Assembly (NCBI GenBank): GCA_003242675.1
Contig: QGVE01000057.1
Location: forward strand, 1-15,217
Reading direction: 5' to 3'
DNA from: Bacillota bacterium
GTDB lineage: Bacteria; Bacillota_E; Symbiobacteriia; Symbiobacteriales; Symbiobacteriaceae
DNA length: 15,217 nt
The notes beneath the pieces are model-generated. The model did not search any database. It saw only the letters and a list, made by a program, of their open reading frames with translations, and was not told the origin of the DNA. Shown here in pieces: positions 1 through 7,219 of this stretch; the stretch's first letter is position 1; every line of letters begins with the position of its first letter. The position numbers were made by a program, and so were the translations under genes.

Positions 1-239
1 AACCCGACCTGTCCGCCCTCCGCCTTCCCGCCCTCGCCCCCGTCTGAGCCGGCCCGGCCGGGGGCGCCGCTCCCACCGCCGTCGTGCTCGCCCTTCCTCC
101 AGCTGGCCCTCAGTTCGGCCCGAAGCGACTCCACGTCGCCCTGGACGCTCTTGATCTTGTACCGCAGCTCCCTCACCTCGCCGATCAGTTCCTCCAGCCG
201 GTTGAAGCTGGCCTTCAGGAGCTCTTCCGTCTTGTCCAT
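1..239 (-). CDS. Partial coiled-coil protein with Gly-rich tail (3' end beyond window)
   Basis: Reading leftward from an ATG at 239, the frame stays open for 79 residues to the window edge. The start is preceded by GGGGGTGTCAGG, an adequate ribosome binding site. Residues 1 to about 48 begin MDKTEELLKASFNRLEELIG and are charged, with Leu/Ile/Val in heptad-like spacing, so a short coiled coil is likely. From about residue 50 the sequence becomes low-complexity and rich in Gly, Ala, Ser and Asp, probably a disordered linker. There is no signal peptide or membrane segment in the visible part. I do not recognise the family, and the C-terminal part that would define its function lies outside the window. 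It is the next gene downstream of the pRiA4b-like gene on the same strand, but a strong hairpin lies between them, so co-transcription is doubtful. Confidence 0.6.
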   Translation of the reverse strand, partial: MDKTEELLKASFNRLEELIGEVRELRYKIKSVQGDVESLRAELRASWRKGEHDGGGSGAPGRAGSDGGEGGKAEGGQVG

Positions 240-304
240 CCTGACACCCCCGCGCCGGTAGTATTCCCCAGGGCGCGGAAGAGCCAGTGAAACCGCAGTT
301 TGAA

Positions 305-354
305 GGCCGCCTGGCGCTGCCGGGGATCCTCCCCCGGGCCCGCGCCAGGCGGCC
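305..354 (-). terminator. Perfect 13-bp inverted repeat downstream of the pRiA4b-like gene
   Basis: The arms GGCCGCCTGGCGC (305-317) and GCGCCAGGCGGCC (342-354) are perfectly complementary, and the loop contains a further CCGGGG/CCCCGG pairing. It lies 18 nt beyond the stop codon of the minus-strand gene at 372-827. The minus-strand sequence after the hairpin (TTCAAAC) is a poor U-tract, so this could be a weak intrinsic terminator or an mRNA-stabilising stem. The structure is certain from the sequence; the terminator role is inferred. Confidence 0.5.
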
Positions 355-371
355 CCGCCTTGCCAGCCCGC

Positions 372-827
372 TCAATCCACCTCGTCGTAACTCCGCCGGC
401 CGTACTGGTCGGGGATCCAGCCCCAGCCCCAGATGGGCGTCGGCTCCCCCGGCACGTCCCCCAGCACCTCCAGCGGATCGAGGTTGGAGTCGAGCACCTC
501 GCAACGGTGCTCCCAGTTCGCGCCGAAGTCGAAGACGTACGTAAACGGCTCTCCCCGCTTCACCTGCGACGCGACCCGGACCTGCGCGTAATCGATCACG
601 TCCGGGGCCTCCTCGTCCGGGATGCCGAAGCAGCGCCCGTCGGGGAAGCGGAACTCGTGCAGGTGGCTCAGGTCCCAGCGGGCAAAGCCCAGGTCGATCG
701 CCACCGCCAGGTCCCGGAACGTGTGGGAGGGCCCGACCAGGAAGATGCGCCCCGGCCTCGGTGCAAAGTGCAGGCCCCCACCCGAAACGAGGTCCACCCG
801 AACGGTAAACCAACCCCTTACGGCCAA
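372..827 (-). CDS. pRiA4b ORF-3-like family protein
   Basis: The predicted product is 151 residues and matches the plasmid pRiA4b ORF-3 family (PF07929-type) in pattern. It has an N-terminal beta strand (WFTVRVDL), then HTFRDLAVAID, then HLHEF at residues 55-59, then the family hallmark FDFGANWEH at residues 99-107. The C-terminus is unusually aromatic: PIWGWGWIPDQYG, residues 131-143. The molecular function of the family is not established. The frame is open upstream to 1115, but residues encoded there are not family-like. I start at the TTG at 825-827 because AGGAGG (835-840) sits exactly 7 nt ahead of it and the family homology begins right after. The upstream region is the antisense of an XdhC remnant. 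The gene is monocistronic as far as can be seen, with a strong hairpin after the stop. Confidence 0.8.
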   Translation of the reverse strand: MAVRGWFTVRVDLVSGGGLHFAPRPGRIFLVGPSHTFRDLAVAIDLGFARWDLSHLHEFRFPDGRCFGIPDEEAPDVIDYAQVRVASQVKRGEPFTYVFDFGANWEHRCEVLDSNLDPLEVLGDVPGEPTPIWGWGWIPDQYGRRSYDEVD

Positions 828-834
828 CTCCGTG

Positions 835-840
835 CCTCCT
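835..840 (-). promoter_or_regulatory. Shine-Dalgarno site that fixes the TTG start
   Basis: On the minus strand this reads AGGAGG, 7 nt upstream of the TTG at 827-825. It is the best ribosome binding site anywhere in the long upstream open frame, and so argues for a short 151-residue product rather than a 247-residue one. Confidence 0.7.
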
Positions 841-905
841 CTGCGTGCGCCCAGTGCCCTGCCTGGCCCTACTGTTTCGCAGGCGGCCGGGGGAAGTCCT
901 GCACG

Positions 906-1040
906 CTCTCGGCCCTCACCGCCCTGGACGAGGGGCGGCCCGTATTGGTGGAGGTCGACCTCCTGGACGATCCCTCCCTTCCCGATGGCGCCGTCTGCGG
1001 CGGGGTGATGGAGGTGCTGATCGAGCCCTTCGGGGGCTGA
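906..1040 (+). pseudogene. 3' remnant of an XdhC/CoxI-type gene
   Basis: In the plus-strand frame ending at TGA 1038-1040, 44 residues read like the end of an XdhC/CoxI N-terminal domain: ALDEGRPVLVEVDLLDD, then PDGAVCGGVMEVLIEPF. The family pattern is a helix ending in -GRP, a short strand, then a (L/V/I)CGG motif followed by a strand ending in E-P-(L/F). XdhC-type proteins are accessory factors for molybdenum hydroxylases and bind or deliver the molybdenum cofactor. The usual preceding part, with the GTxGGG-like loop, is not found in the same frame. A possible continuation (GEVLHAL, about 887-907) is in another frame, which would imply a frameshift. No start codon or ribosome binding site is visible. 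It is therefore probably a decayed or truncated gene. The stop position would suit a single-domain XdhC protein. Confidence 0.55.
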
Positions 1041-1104
1041 AGGAAGAGCCCCGCCGCGGGCCTCCCGCTGGCAGGACAGAAAGAAATCTCCGGGCTGCGC
1101 GGAA

Positions 1105-1140
1105 AGTCTAGCCATTTTCAGATCGATAATCTAACATATT
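1105..1140 (+). promoter_or_regulatory. AT-rich putative promoter/operator of the transporter gene
   Basis: This is an AT-rich island in an otherwise very GC-rich sequence, ending 36 nt before the chosen GTG start. It contains the small inverted repeat AGAT-cgata-ATCT (1120-1132) and TA-rich hexamers (TAACAT, 1133-1138). No convincing -35/-10 pair with 16-18 nt spacing stands out, so only the general location is proposed. Confidence 0.3.
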
Positions 1141-1176
1141 GTGCGTAGGACCATTCGAAGGAAAGAAGGCTTCCCC

Positions 1177-2385
1177 GTGACCCGGATCCAGCAAGGCACA
1201 CCCGAATACCGCCGCGTGACGCTGGCGCTGTTCCTCGGGGCGCTGACCGTCTACGCCAGCCTCTACGTCACCCAGCCCATCCTGCCCCTGCTCTCGGCGG
1301 ACTTCGGCATCAGCCCCGCGCGCGCCAGCCTGTCGGTCTCCGCGGCGACCATCAGCATGGCCGTCTCACAGGTGCTGGTCGGCCCCGTCGCCGACTCGTT
1401 AGGGCGCAAGCCGATCATGTCCCTGGCCGTCCTCGCCACGGGCGTGATCGGCCTCCTCGCGTCCCGGATGGTCGCCTTCGGCCCGTTCCTGGCGACGCGC
1501 TTCCTGCAGGGGCTGGTGATGGCCGGCCTGCCCGCCACGGCGATGGCGTACCTCGCCGAGGAGATCGACTCCCGCCACCTCGGGGCGGCGATGGGGCTCT
1601 ACATCTCCGGCAACTCGCTGGGCGGCCTGGGCGGCCGCATCATCTCCGGCATCGTCGCCGAGTTCGCCGGCTGGCGCGGGGCCGTCGCGGCCATCGGCCT
1701 CGTGGGCCTCGTCTGCGCGCTCTGGTTTGCGCGCACGCTGCCGCCCTCCCAGCACTTCCGGGCGCAGCCGCTCCAGCTCCGGCGCCTGGCCCGGTCCCTC
1801 CTCGGCGCGCTCCGCGATCCCCTCCTGCGCGCCCTCTACGCCGTCGGCTTCCTGGCCATGGGCTCCTTCGTGGCGCTTTACAACTACATCAGCTACCACC
1901 TCACGGCGCCGCCCTACAGCCTCAGCCCCGCGCTGGTGGGCTGGATCTTCCTCCTTTACCTTGCCGGCACCTTCAGCTCGGCCTTGATGGGCCGCCTGTC
2001 CGACCGGTACGGCCGCGCCCCCATGCTCGCCCTGAGCCTCGGCATCGAGCTCACCGGCGCCGCGGTCTCGCTGGCCGGTCCCCTCCTCGTCAAGATCGGC
2101 GGGATCGCCGTCTTCACCTTCGGCTTCTTCGGCGCCCACTCCATCGCCAGCAGCTGGGTGGGCCAGCGGGCCCTGCGCGACAAGGGGGCGGCGTCGGCTC
2201 TCTACCTCTTCACCTACTACCTGGGCGCCAGCGTCGCCGGCACGGCGGCCGGCCTCTTCTGGATGCGCTTCGGCTGGCGCGGCGTGGTCGGGTTCATCGC
2301 CTGCCTGCTGATGGCGGGTCTGGGGCTGGCTGCCCTGGCCCGGCGGCTCTCGGCAGGGGCGGAGCCGGCCGCCGCCGAGGAATAA
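1177..2385 (+). CDS. Major facilitator superfamily transporter, YnfM-like
   Basis: The 402-residue product has the length and 12-helix hydrophobic pattern of an MFS transporter. The loop 2-3 motif A (GPVADSLGRKP) is at residues 69-79 and its second-half counterpart (GRLSDRYGR) at 272-280. The segment GNSLGGLGGRIISG (residues 145-158) followed by GWR is typical of the YnfM/YybF-like branch, whose members are putative drug or metabolite exporters; the substrate cannot be inferred. The cytoplasmic loop between helices 6 and 7 is about residues 188-215. The C-terminus is a short hydrophilic tail rich in Ala and Glu. The frame is open back to GTG 1141, but that codon has no ribosome binding site. 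GTG 1177 is preceded by AAGAAGG with 7-nt spacing, so it is preferred. The gene converges with the ABC operon. Confidence 0.9.
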   Translation: MTRIQQGTPEYRRVTLALFLGALTVYASLYVTQPILPLLSADFGISPARASLSVSAATISMAVSQVLVGPVADSLGRKPIMSLAVLATGVIGLLASRMVAFGPFLATRFLQGLVMAGLPATAMAYLAEEIDSRHLGAAMGLYISGNSLGGLGGRIISGIVAEFAGWRGAVAAIGLVGLVCALWFARTLPPSQHFRAQPLQLRRLARSLLGALRDPLLRALYAVGFLAMGSFVALYNYISYHLTAPPYSLSPALVGWIFLLYLAGTFSSALMGRLSDRYGRAPMLALSLGIELTGAAVSLAGPLLVKIGGIAVFTFGFFGAHSIASSWVGQRALRDKGAASALYLFTYYLGASVAGTAAGLFWMRFGWRGVVGFIACLLMAGLGLAALARRLSAGAEPAAAEE

Positions 2386-2387
2386 AG

Positions 2388-2418
2388 AAGGGCCGCGGCT
2401 GCCCAGCGCCGCGCCCTT
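2388..2418. terminator. Hairpin terminator between convergent genes
   Basis: AAGGG-c-CGCGGC (2388-2399) pairs with GCCGCG-CCCTT (2408-2418), giving 11 bp with one bulged C and an 8-nt loop. It begins 3 nt after the transporter stop codon. In the minus direction it is followed by TTCTTTATT, a fair U-tract; in the plus direction the following sequence is A-rich. It probably works for both convergent units or mainly for the minus-strand operon. Confidence 0.6.
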
Positions 2419-2442
2419 AGAAAACGTGCTGCGAAAACATCG

Positions 2443-2467
2443 GGGGCTCCGCACGGCGCGGAGCCCC
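2443..2467 (-). terminator. Hairpin terminator of the ABC operon
   Basis: The perfect 10-bp stem GGGGCTCCGC / GCGGAGCCCC with loop ACGGC lies about 39 nt past the permease stop codon. In the minus direction it is followed by GATGTTTTCG, a short U-run. This fits an intrinsic terminator for the minus-strand three-gene operon. Confidence 0.65.
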
Positions 2468-2505
2468 GAACGTATGGGTAGGGTGAACCGCTCCCGCAGC
2501 GGGCG

Positions 2506-3501
2506 TCACGCGCGGATTTCCCGCCGCATGAAGAGGATGTAGGAGATGGCGAAGCAGATCGCCGTCAGCGCCACCAGGCCCACGGCCTGCGGCCAGATCA
2601 GCAGGAGCGACTGGCCCACCGGCAGCACGCCCTCCAGGGCCCCCAGCACCTGCTCCAGGGTCACCGGGCCCAGGGTGCGCACCGTCGGCGTGAGCAGCGT
2701 CACCATCGCCTCCGAGTAGAGGTATCCCGGCGAGAGCCGGCTGAGCCAGATCGCCAGCCCGATCTGGTCCTGGCCGGCCGCCAGGCCGACGACCATGTCC
2801 CAGAACACGCTGAAGAACAGCCACACGGCGATCGAGGCCAGGGCCGACGTCGCCGCGTTCTGGAACACGACCGAGAACAGGATCGCCAGGGCGAGCCAGA
2901 AGGCCACGTAGACGATGGTGAGCACGCCGTAGGCCACCAGCCGCAGCAGCTCGTCCCCGGTGGGCGGCACGCCGAGCATGAGCAGGCCCAGGCCGCCCAC
3001 GCCCAGGAGCAGGGCGGCGAAGGTCAGCGCGATGCTGAGCAAACCGGCCAGGAACTTGCCGTTGATCACGGCGTCCCGGTGGATCGGCTGCGCCAGGATC
3101 CGGCTGAGCGTCCGCCGGTTCTGCTCGCCGCAGATGGCGTCGAACCCGAGGGCGATGCCGAGGAGCGGCGCCAGGAACGTCATGAACGAGGTCAGCGGGG
3201 GCAGCTGGGCGCTGCCGCCGGTGAAGAGCCGGAGGAAGACGAAGTTGGGGATGGCCTCCGTGGCCTCCACCACGGTCCGGATCGTCTGCGCCGCCGTGTA
3301 GAGCGAGCCGACGCCGGTGACCAGGAGGAGCAGCACCAGGATCACCATGCGCCAGCCGCTCACGTTGTCCGCGAACTCCTTGCGGACCACCGCGGCCAGG
3401 CCCTGGCTCGGCGTCCACCCGGACTCCGGCTTCGCCTCCGCCGCGCGGGCCCGCAGCCGCTCCAGCCACGCCTTAGGCTGCACCTTCGGCAGAACGGCCA
3501 C
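2506..3501 (-). CDS. ABC-2 type transporter permease (NosY-like)
   Basis: The 331-residue membrane protein has about six hydrophobic segments, roughly at residues 51-72, 103-122, 150-178, 187-204, 208-230 and 303-325. After the second helix comes [19 protein letters not shown] (residues 125-143), the coupling-loop pattern of ABC-2/NosY-like permeases (E-x-x-x-x-T-L-x-x-x-L-x-x-P-I-x-R). The first 45 residues are hydrophilic and likely cytoplasmic. An ATG lies further upstream (3520-3522), but the GTG at 3499-3501 has GGAGG with 8-nt spacing and is preferred. The coding region then overlaps the ATPase gene by 29 nt, indicating translational coupling. It presumably forms the membrane channel of an exporter with the ATPase at 3473-4456 and the surface protein at 4462-5610. 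The substrate is unknown. Confidence 0.88.
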   Translation of the reverse strand: MAVLPKVQPKAWLERLRARAAEAKPESGWTPSQGLAAVVRKEFADNVSGWRMVILVLLLLVTGVGSLYTAAQTIRTVVEATEAIPNFVFLRLFTGGSAQLPPLTSFMTFLAPLLGIALGFDAICGEQNRRTLSRILAQPIHRDAVINGKFLAGLLSIALTFAALLLGVGGLGLLMLGVPPTGDELLRLVAYGVLTIVYVAFWLALAILFSVVFQNAATSALASIAVWLFFSVFWDMVVGLAAGQDQIGLAIWLSRLSPGYLYSEAMVTLLTPTVRTLGPVTLEQVLGALEGVLPVGQSLLLIWPQAVGLVALTAICFAISYILFMRREIRA

Positions 3502-4456
3502 CGGTCTCACCTCCGTCGGCAAAGTAGCGCCGGTAGATGTCGTCCAGGCTGCGCCCCGCCTGGCTCAGGTGCAGCACGGCCGCACCGTGGGAGGCGACCA
3601 GCCGGCTGACCTCCGCCCGCAGGTCCCGCTTGCTCACCAGCTGCAGGCGGACGACCTCGCCCACCTGGCCCTGCCGCTTCAGCTCGATGACGCCCTCCAG
3701 CTTCTCCAGGGCGGAGAGGAGGGCATCCGGGCAGGGGGCAAGCTCCAGCTCCAGCCGGAGCGGCTCCCCGGCCAGGGCCTGCTCGGCCAGCTCATCCACC
3801 CGGCCGCAGGCGATCATCTGGCCCTTGACGAAGATCGCCACCCGGTCGCACACCTCCTGCACCTGGTGCAAGAGGTGCGAGGAGAGCAGGATCGTCATGC
3901 CCTCGTTGGCCAGCTGCCGGATGAGCTGCAGGAACGCCCGGGCTCCCTCGGGGTCGAGGCCGAGGGTCGGCTCGTCCATGATCACCACCCGGGGCTTCTT
4001 CAGCAGCACGTCGGCCACCCCGAGCCGCTGCCGCATGCCCCGGGAGTAGGCGCCCACCCGGGTGTCCGCGGCATCCGCCAACCCGACCCGGGAAAGCAGC
4101 CGGTCGATCTCCGCGGCCGCCTCCCGCCGGGGGATGCCGTTCAGCTCGGCCGTGTAGAAGAGGTTCTGCCGGCCGGTCATGTCGTCGTAGAAGCCCACGT
4201 TGTCCGGCAGATAGCCGGTCACCCGCTTGACCGCGATGGGATCCCGCACCGGATCGTGGCCCAGCACCCGGATCCAGCCCTCGGTGGGCTCGGTCAGGCC
4301 CAGGAGCATCAGGATCGTGGTGGTCTTGCCCGCGCCGTTGGGCCCGAGCAGGCCGAAGACCTCGCCCGCCCGAACCTCCAGGTCCAGGCCGTCCACCGCC
4401 GTGAAGTCGCCGTAGCGCTTCACCAGGCCGCGGGTTTCGATGACGGTCTCCGCCAC
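3473..4456 (-). CDS. ABC transporter ATP-binding protein
   Basis: The 327-residue protein is a single ABC ATPase domain with a C-terminal extension. All motifs are intact: Walker A GPNGAGKT (residues 38-45), Q-loop region [15 protein letters not shown] (81-95, with Asp rather than Gln in the consensus position), signature YSRGMRQR (137-144), Walker B VVIMDEP (157-163), D-loop LGLD (165-168) and switch His in SSHLLH (192-197). These resemble the CcmA/NosF-like subfamily that pairs with ABC-2 permeases. The last ~110 residues form the usual accessory domain. The start is GTG 4454-4456, with GGAGG overlapping the stop codon of the upstream gene. The frame is open further upstream, but that sequence is the shadow of the NEW3 gene. 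It sits in an operon between the NEW3 protein (5-nt gap) and the permease (29-nt overlap) and should power that exporter. Confidence 0.93.
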   Translation of the reverse strand: MAETVIETRGLVKRYGDFTAVDGLDLEVRAGEVFGLLGPNGAGKTTTILMLLGLTEPTEGWIRVLGHDPVRDPIAVKRVTGYLPDNVGFYDDMTGRQNLFYTAELNGIPRREAAAEIDRLLSRVGLADAADTRVGAYSRGMRQRLGVADVLLKKPRVVIMDEPTLGLDPEGARAFLQLIRQLANEGMTILLSSHLLHQVQEVCDRVAIFVKGQMIACGRVDELAEQALAGEPLRLELELAPCPDALLSALEKLEGVIELKRQGQVGEVVRLQLVSKRDLRAEVSRLVASHGAAVLHLSQAGRSLDDIYRRYFADGGETGGRSAEGAA

Positions 4457-4461
4457 CGGCC

Positions 4462-5610
4462 TCACCTCCGGCCGAAGGTGCGGAAGACCCAGTACAGCCC
4501 GCCGCCTACCACCGCCAGGACGCCGATGCCAACCAGGCCCCACAGGGTCGGGGTCTGCACCGCCACCCGGAACTCGGCGCTGTCGCCGGCCCGGTCGCTG
4601 CGGGCCCGCAGGGTCACCAGGTAGTCGCCGGCCAGCGCCTTGCTGTTGGGCGTGACCTCCACCGTCACCTGGCGGCTCTCACCCGGAGCCAGCTGGTCGA
4701 TGGTCTCGGGGTTGAACGTGGCCGTCCAGTTGGGCGGCAGGGTGGACGAGAAGGTGATCCCCGTGATCGGGGCGGTGCCCGTGTTCTTCACCTCGAGCGT
4801 GACGCCGTTCTTGCGCCCGGCCACCGCGTCGAAGGAGAGCCGGCCGTCAGGCGTGGTCAGGTCCAGGGCGTACTTGCCCAGCACCTCCAGGGTCAGGTCG
4901 AGGCGAGCCTCTGCGGAGCCGGAGCGGGCAAAAATGGGCACGGTGTAGGTTCCGGCCTCGACCTCTTCAGGCACGCTGACCGACACGTCCAGGGTCTGAG
5001 CGCCGTTGCCCGCGACCGGAATCGAGCCCACCTGCTTGCCGGACACCCGGAAGAGCACTTCCCAGCCCTCGGGCGGGGCAGCGGAGAGGTTGAAGGTCTC
5101 CTCCACTTCGCCCTCGTTGCGCAGGGTCACCTGGAAGCTGTAAGTGGTGCCCGCCTGGGCCTGGATGGACGGGAAGTCGGTCTTCAGGCTGGCCCGGCCC
5201 GTGGCGCCGGCCGCCACCGTGATGTTCAGCGGCAGCTCGGCGACCTCACCGCCTCTGGACGCCGCCAGCACGATCCGGTAGGTCCCCTCGGGGGCCCGGT
5301 CGGGCACCTTCAGGCTCAGGGTGACAGTCTCGCTGCTCCCGGGCGCCACGTAGACCTGGTTCACCGGGTAGCCCGAGCCGCGGAACTGAGGCGGCTCCCA
5401 GCCCTCAGGCAGGTCCCGGACCGAGAGGTCCACCACACCGCTGTCGCCGGACAGGTTGAGAGTCAGGCTCAGCGTCTCGCCGGGCTTGATGACGATGCCG
5501 GGGTAGCGGGTCGAGAAGCTCAACGCCGCCTCGGCAGGCGCGGCCGCCGTCAGCAGGAGCAGCGCCACCGCCGCCAAGGCAGTTCCCCAACGCAGGATGC
5601 GATGCAACAT
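4462..5610 (-). CDS. Secreted NEW3-domain (COG1470-like) membrane-anchored protein
   Basis: The 382-residue protein begins with a clear signal peptide: [20 protein letters not shown], then PAEA, with likely cleavage after Ala28. Three Ig-like beta-sandwich repeats follow, roughly at residues 29-140, 145-255 and 260-350. They show NEW3/CARDB-type motifs: [41 protein letters not shown], and P-x-G-(W/T)-Y segments such as [10 protein letters not shown] and [12 protein letters not shown]-terminal transmembrane helix (about 357-376) ends in FRTFGRR, so the body is exposed outside the cell. The ATG at 5608-5610 has AGAGGTGAGG just upstream; an upstream extension of the frame lacks a signal and is rejected. 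In Firmicutes, proteins of this kind are commonly encoded next to NosF/NosY-like ABC pairs, as here. It may act as an extracellular partner of the exporter, but its exact role is unknown. Confidence 0.88.
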   Translation of the reverse strand: MLHRILRWGTALAAVALLLLTAAAPAEAALSFSTRYPGIVIKPGETLSLTLNLSGDSGVVDLSVRDLPEGWEPPQFRGSGYPVNQVYVAPGSSETVTLSLKVPDRAPEGTYRIVLAASRGGEVAELPLNITVAAGATGRASLKTDFPSIQAQAGTTYSFQVTLRNEGEVEETFNLSAAPPEGWEVLFRVSGKQVGSIPVAGNGAQTLDVSVSVPEEVEAGTYTVPIFARSGSAEARLDLTLEVLGKYALDLTTPDGRLSFDAVAGRKNGVTLEVKNTGTAPITGITFSSTLPPNWTATFNPETIDQLAPGESRQVTVEVTPNSKALAGDYLVTLRARSDRAGDSAEFRVAVQTPTLWGLVGIGVLAVVGGGLYWVFRTFGRR

Positions 5611-5713
5611 CGAATCCTCACCTCTGCGAGCACGAGAATACTGGGCACCACGGCGCGGGCGCGCGGCGATGCCGCCCGGGTGCCTATACCCCAAACGATC
5701 GTGACAAAGAAAG

Positions 5714-5753
5714 ATGAAATCAGGCTTACAGGAACCTGAGAAGAGGCTGAGAA
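5714..5753 (-). promoter_or_regulatory. 11-bp-spaced TTCTCAG direct repeats, putative response-regulator operator
   Basis: On the minus strand, two exact TTCTCAG copies (complements of 5747-5753 and 5736-5742) are spaced exactly 11 bp start to start. Two weaker matches continue the same 11-bp register at 5725-5731 (4/7) and 5714-5720 (4/7). Tandem half-sites one helical turn apart are the hallmark of OmpR/PhoB-type response regulators. They lie about 100-145 nt upstream of the NEW3 start. A possible -10 element TATAGG (complement of 5682-5687) follows at a plausible distance. No regulator gene is in the window. Confidence 0.4.
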
Positions 5754-5900
5754 TCCCACCAAAAACTGGACAGGGAGGCTTTCAAACCGTGCATAATCTC
5801 CTTCTGGCCAGCTTCCTTCTCTAGCTGGAGCTGGTGAACCTGTACCGCGCCGCCGGTGGGCTTCCGGCAAAGGCTCGCGCCTCCTCAGATGGGGAGCGCG

Positions 5901-5934
5901 GGGAGGACCCGACCACACAGGGTCGGGCCCTCCC
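5901..5934 (-). terminator. GC-rich hairpin after the HEPN-domain gene
   Basis: GGGAGG-a-CCCGACC (5901-5914) pairs with GGTCGGG-c-CCTCCC (5921-5934): 13 bp with a single A/C mismatch and a 6-nt loop. It starts 34 nt past the stop of the minus-strand gene ending at 5969. There is no U-tract on the minus strand, so it may be a weak or Rho-assisted terminator or a 3'-end stabiliser. Confidence 0.5.
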
Positions 5935-5968
5935 TGTGCCCCGGGCCCACACCACCACCCAAGGCACA

Positions 5969-7219
5969 TCAGCGTAGCCGCTCCAGCAGCTGGACGACTT
6001 GGAACAAGCGGGCGACGTCGGCACGGGAGATCGGGGTGTAGTGCGCCAGGCAGTTCCGGTAGTTGCGAAGTTCCCGTACCAGGCCGGACACGTTCATGCG
6101 CTGGGGGATCCGGAGGACCGGGCTGCGCAGCACCTGGCTCATGTGGTTAAACTCACTCAGGGGCTGCTCGGGCGTCCCGCTAATCTCGTAGTCGCTCTGC
6201 GGGTCGGCCAGGTTGACCCAGCCTGGGCCGTGGTACCGAGTGAGGTACTGACACAGCGACTGGCGCAGGGCGTCGAGGACCGGCATCAAGGCCTGTACCT
6301 GACCGCGCCAGATGCGGTGTGCGATCACGTCCCTACGGCCCAGGACGGCTACGGCGGCGGACTGCAGCTCGAGCCCGTACTCCGCCGTGTGTGTGAGCGC
6401 CCCCAGCTGCCAGAGAGGCTCGAAGTCAGGCGGCACGTCGCCGTACTCTCGCACCCTGGCGGCGTAGGGCAAGTCACAGAGTTGCGCCGCCCGCCGCTCG
6501 GCAAGGGTCCTGTAGGTCCAGCCCCGCATCCTCCCGTAGGCAACGAGATGCTCCCACAGGTCCTCACCGTCCAGATCGGGCTTGTCCAGGAGCCACTCCA
6601 GCAGGAGCGGGTCTCCCGCCGCCAGGGACGCGTACACGCACTCGTTCCACACCCGGCTGTCCGGGTCCGACCCGGCCCGCTCCCGCGCGATTGCCTGGAG
6701 TTCGAGCTGGGACGCCCAGCTCCAGAACCGCCTTACCCGTAGCCGCACCTCGGGGGCAACTGCACGGCAAAGCCTGGAAGCCACAGGCACCAGCAGTGCT
6801 TTCGCAGCACCCCGGGCCGCCGCCGCGCGGCTCCACTGGAGGATGAACTCGATCCACCGCCCCTGCTCCGGCTCCGGGAGCTGCTCCACGTCGTACAGGA
6901 TCAGAACGTCGGGAATACCCTCCGCGTCGATCAGCAACTCGGGCGTCCAGATGCAACCGGAATAAGGCGGCTCCAGGTCCAGCAAGTCAGCCAGCATCGC
7001 GGCCAGCGGCCGGGGCTCCGAGTCAAGACTGCCCAGGCTAATGTCCGCCGCCTCCATCTCCCACCGGGCGCACTCGTGGCGCACCAGCAGTTCCATCTGG
7101 TCGCGGAGCTCGGGGCTCGGGAACAGCCAGACCACGGAGCAGCCCTGCCGCAGGTCGTCGGCTACGTCCCGGGCTGCGGCGGCAAAGCTTCTGAGGTCGC
7201 TTAGCAAGGCTGTGGTCAT
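5969..7219 (-). CDS. Walker A-less NTPase-like protein with C-terminal HEPN-like domain
   Basis: The 416-residue protein is probably cytosolic, with no signal peptide or membrane helix. Residues ~1-225 have the strand/helix order of a STAND/AAA-type NTPase but no GxxxxGK(S/T). The expected P-loop place reads CSVVWLFPSPELRD (27-40). A Walker B-like strand PDVLILYD (103-110), a sensor-like strand ALLVPVAS (141-148) and a lid-like AGDPLLLEWLL (201-211) follow. Residues ~300-416 are helical and end in RELRNYRNCLAHYTPIS (382-398). R388-N389 and H393 fit the R-N-x-x-x-H HEPN motif, as seen in Swt1-type and related HEPN domains, many of which are RNases. The ATG at 7219 overlaps the TGA of the 1787-residue gene as ATGA, so the two are translationally coupled. 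I infer an effector or inactive-NTPase partner of the large ATPase. RNase activity is unproven. Confidence 0.8.
   Translation of the reverse strand: MTTALLSDLRSFAAAARDVADDLRQGCSVVWLFPSPELRDQMELLVRHECARWEMEAADISLGSLDSEPRPLAAMLADLLDLEPPYSGCIWTPELLIDAEGIPDVLILYDVEQLPEPEQGRWIEFILQWSRAAAARGAAKALLVPVASRLCRAVAPEVRLRVRRFWSWASQLELQAIARERAGSDPDSRVWNECVYASLAAGDPLLLEWLLDKPDLDGEDLWEHLVAYGRMRGWTYRTLAERRAAQLCDLPYAARVREYGDVPPDFEPLWQLGALTHTAEYGLELQSAAVAVLGRRDVIAHRIWRGQVQALMPVLDALRQSLCQYLTRYHGPGWVNLADPQSDYEISGTPEQPLSEFNHMSQVLRSPVLRIPQRMNVSGLVRELRNYRNCLAHYTPISRADVARLFQVVQLLERLR

Larger units (their letters stand above)
5611..5968. other. 358-nt intergenic region between the HEPN gene and the ABC operon
   Basis: No convincing protein gene is seen here. 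Short open frames lack a plausible ribosome binding site and family features. From right to left the region holds a GC-rich hairpin (5901-5934), a small inverted repeat CCAGCT/AGCTGG (5808-5828), an AT-richer segment with a T-run on the minus strand (complement of 5761-5765), the 11-bp-spaced TTCTCAG repeats, and a T-rich stretch leading into the likely promoter of the NEW3/ABC operon. The hairpin and the gap size suggest the ABC operon is transcribed separately from the STAND/HEPN pair. Confidence 0.6.

Noticed and set aside
828..1115. N-terminal extension of the pRiA4b-like protein by 96 residues
   Set aside because: The extension has no family similarity and runs antisense to an XdhC remnant. 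A TTG start with a perfect AGGAGG fits the start of homology.
1399..2454. A 351-codon minus-strand frame across the transporter
   Set aside because: Its composition (Ala/Gly/Glu/Arg/Asp-rich, no hydrophobic core) is that of the antisense of a membrane protein gene. The plus-strand frame has clear MFS motifs.
2417..3469. A 350-codon minus-strand frame overlapping the permease
   Set aside because: It is a shifted frame of the permease gene and very Gly/Arg/Ala/Pro-rich. The alternative frame gives six membrane helices and the NosY-like loop.
3317..4624. A 435-codon plus-strand frame across the ABC genes
   Set aside because: It is antisense to the ABC ATPase with all motifs intact. The translated sequence is His/Gln/Arg-rich and unstructured.
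5808..5828. Small inverted repeat CCAGCT/AGCTGG as a terminator
   Set aside because: The stem is only 6 bp with a 9-nt loop and no U-tract; it is expected by chance in GC-rich DNA.
5550..5969. A 139-codon minus-strand frame in the gap before the NEW3 gene
   Set aside because: It overlaps the NEW3 signal peptide coding region in another frame, spans the hairpin and repeats, and lacks a ribosome binding site or recognisable features.
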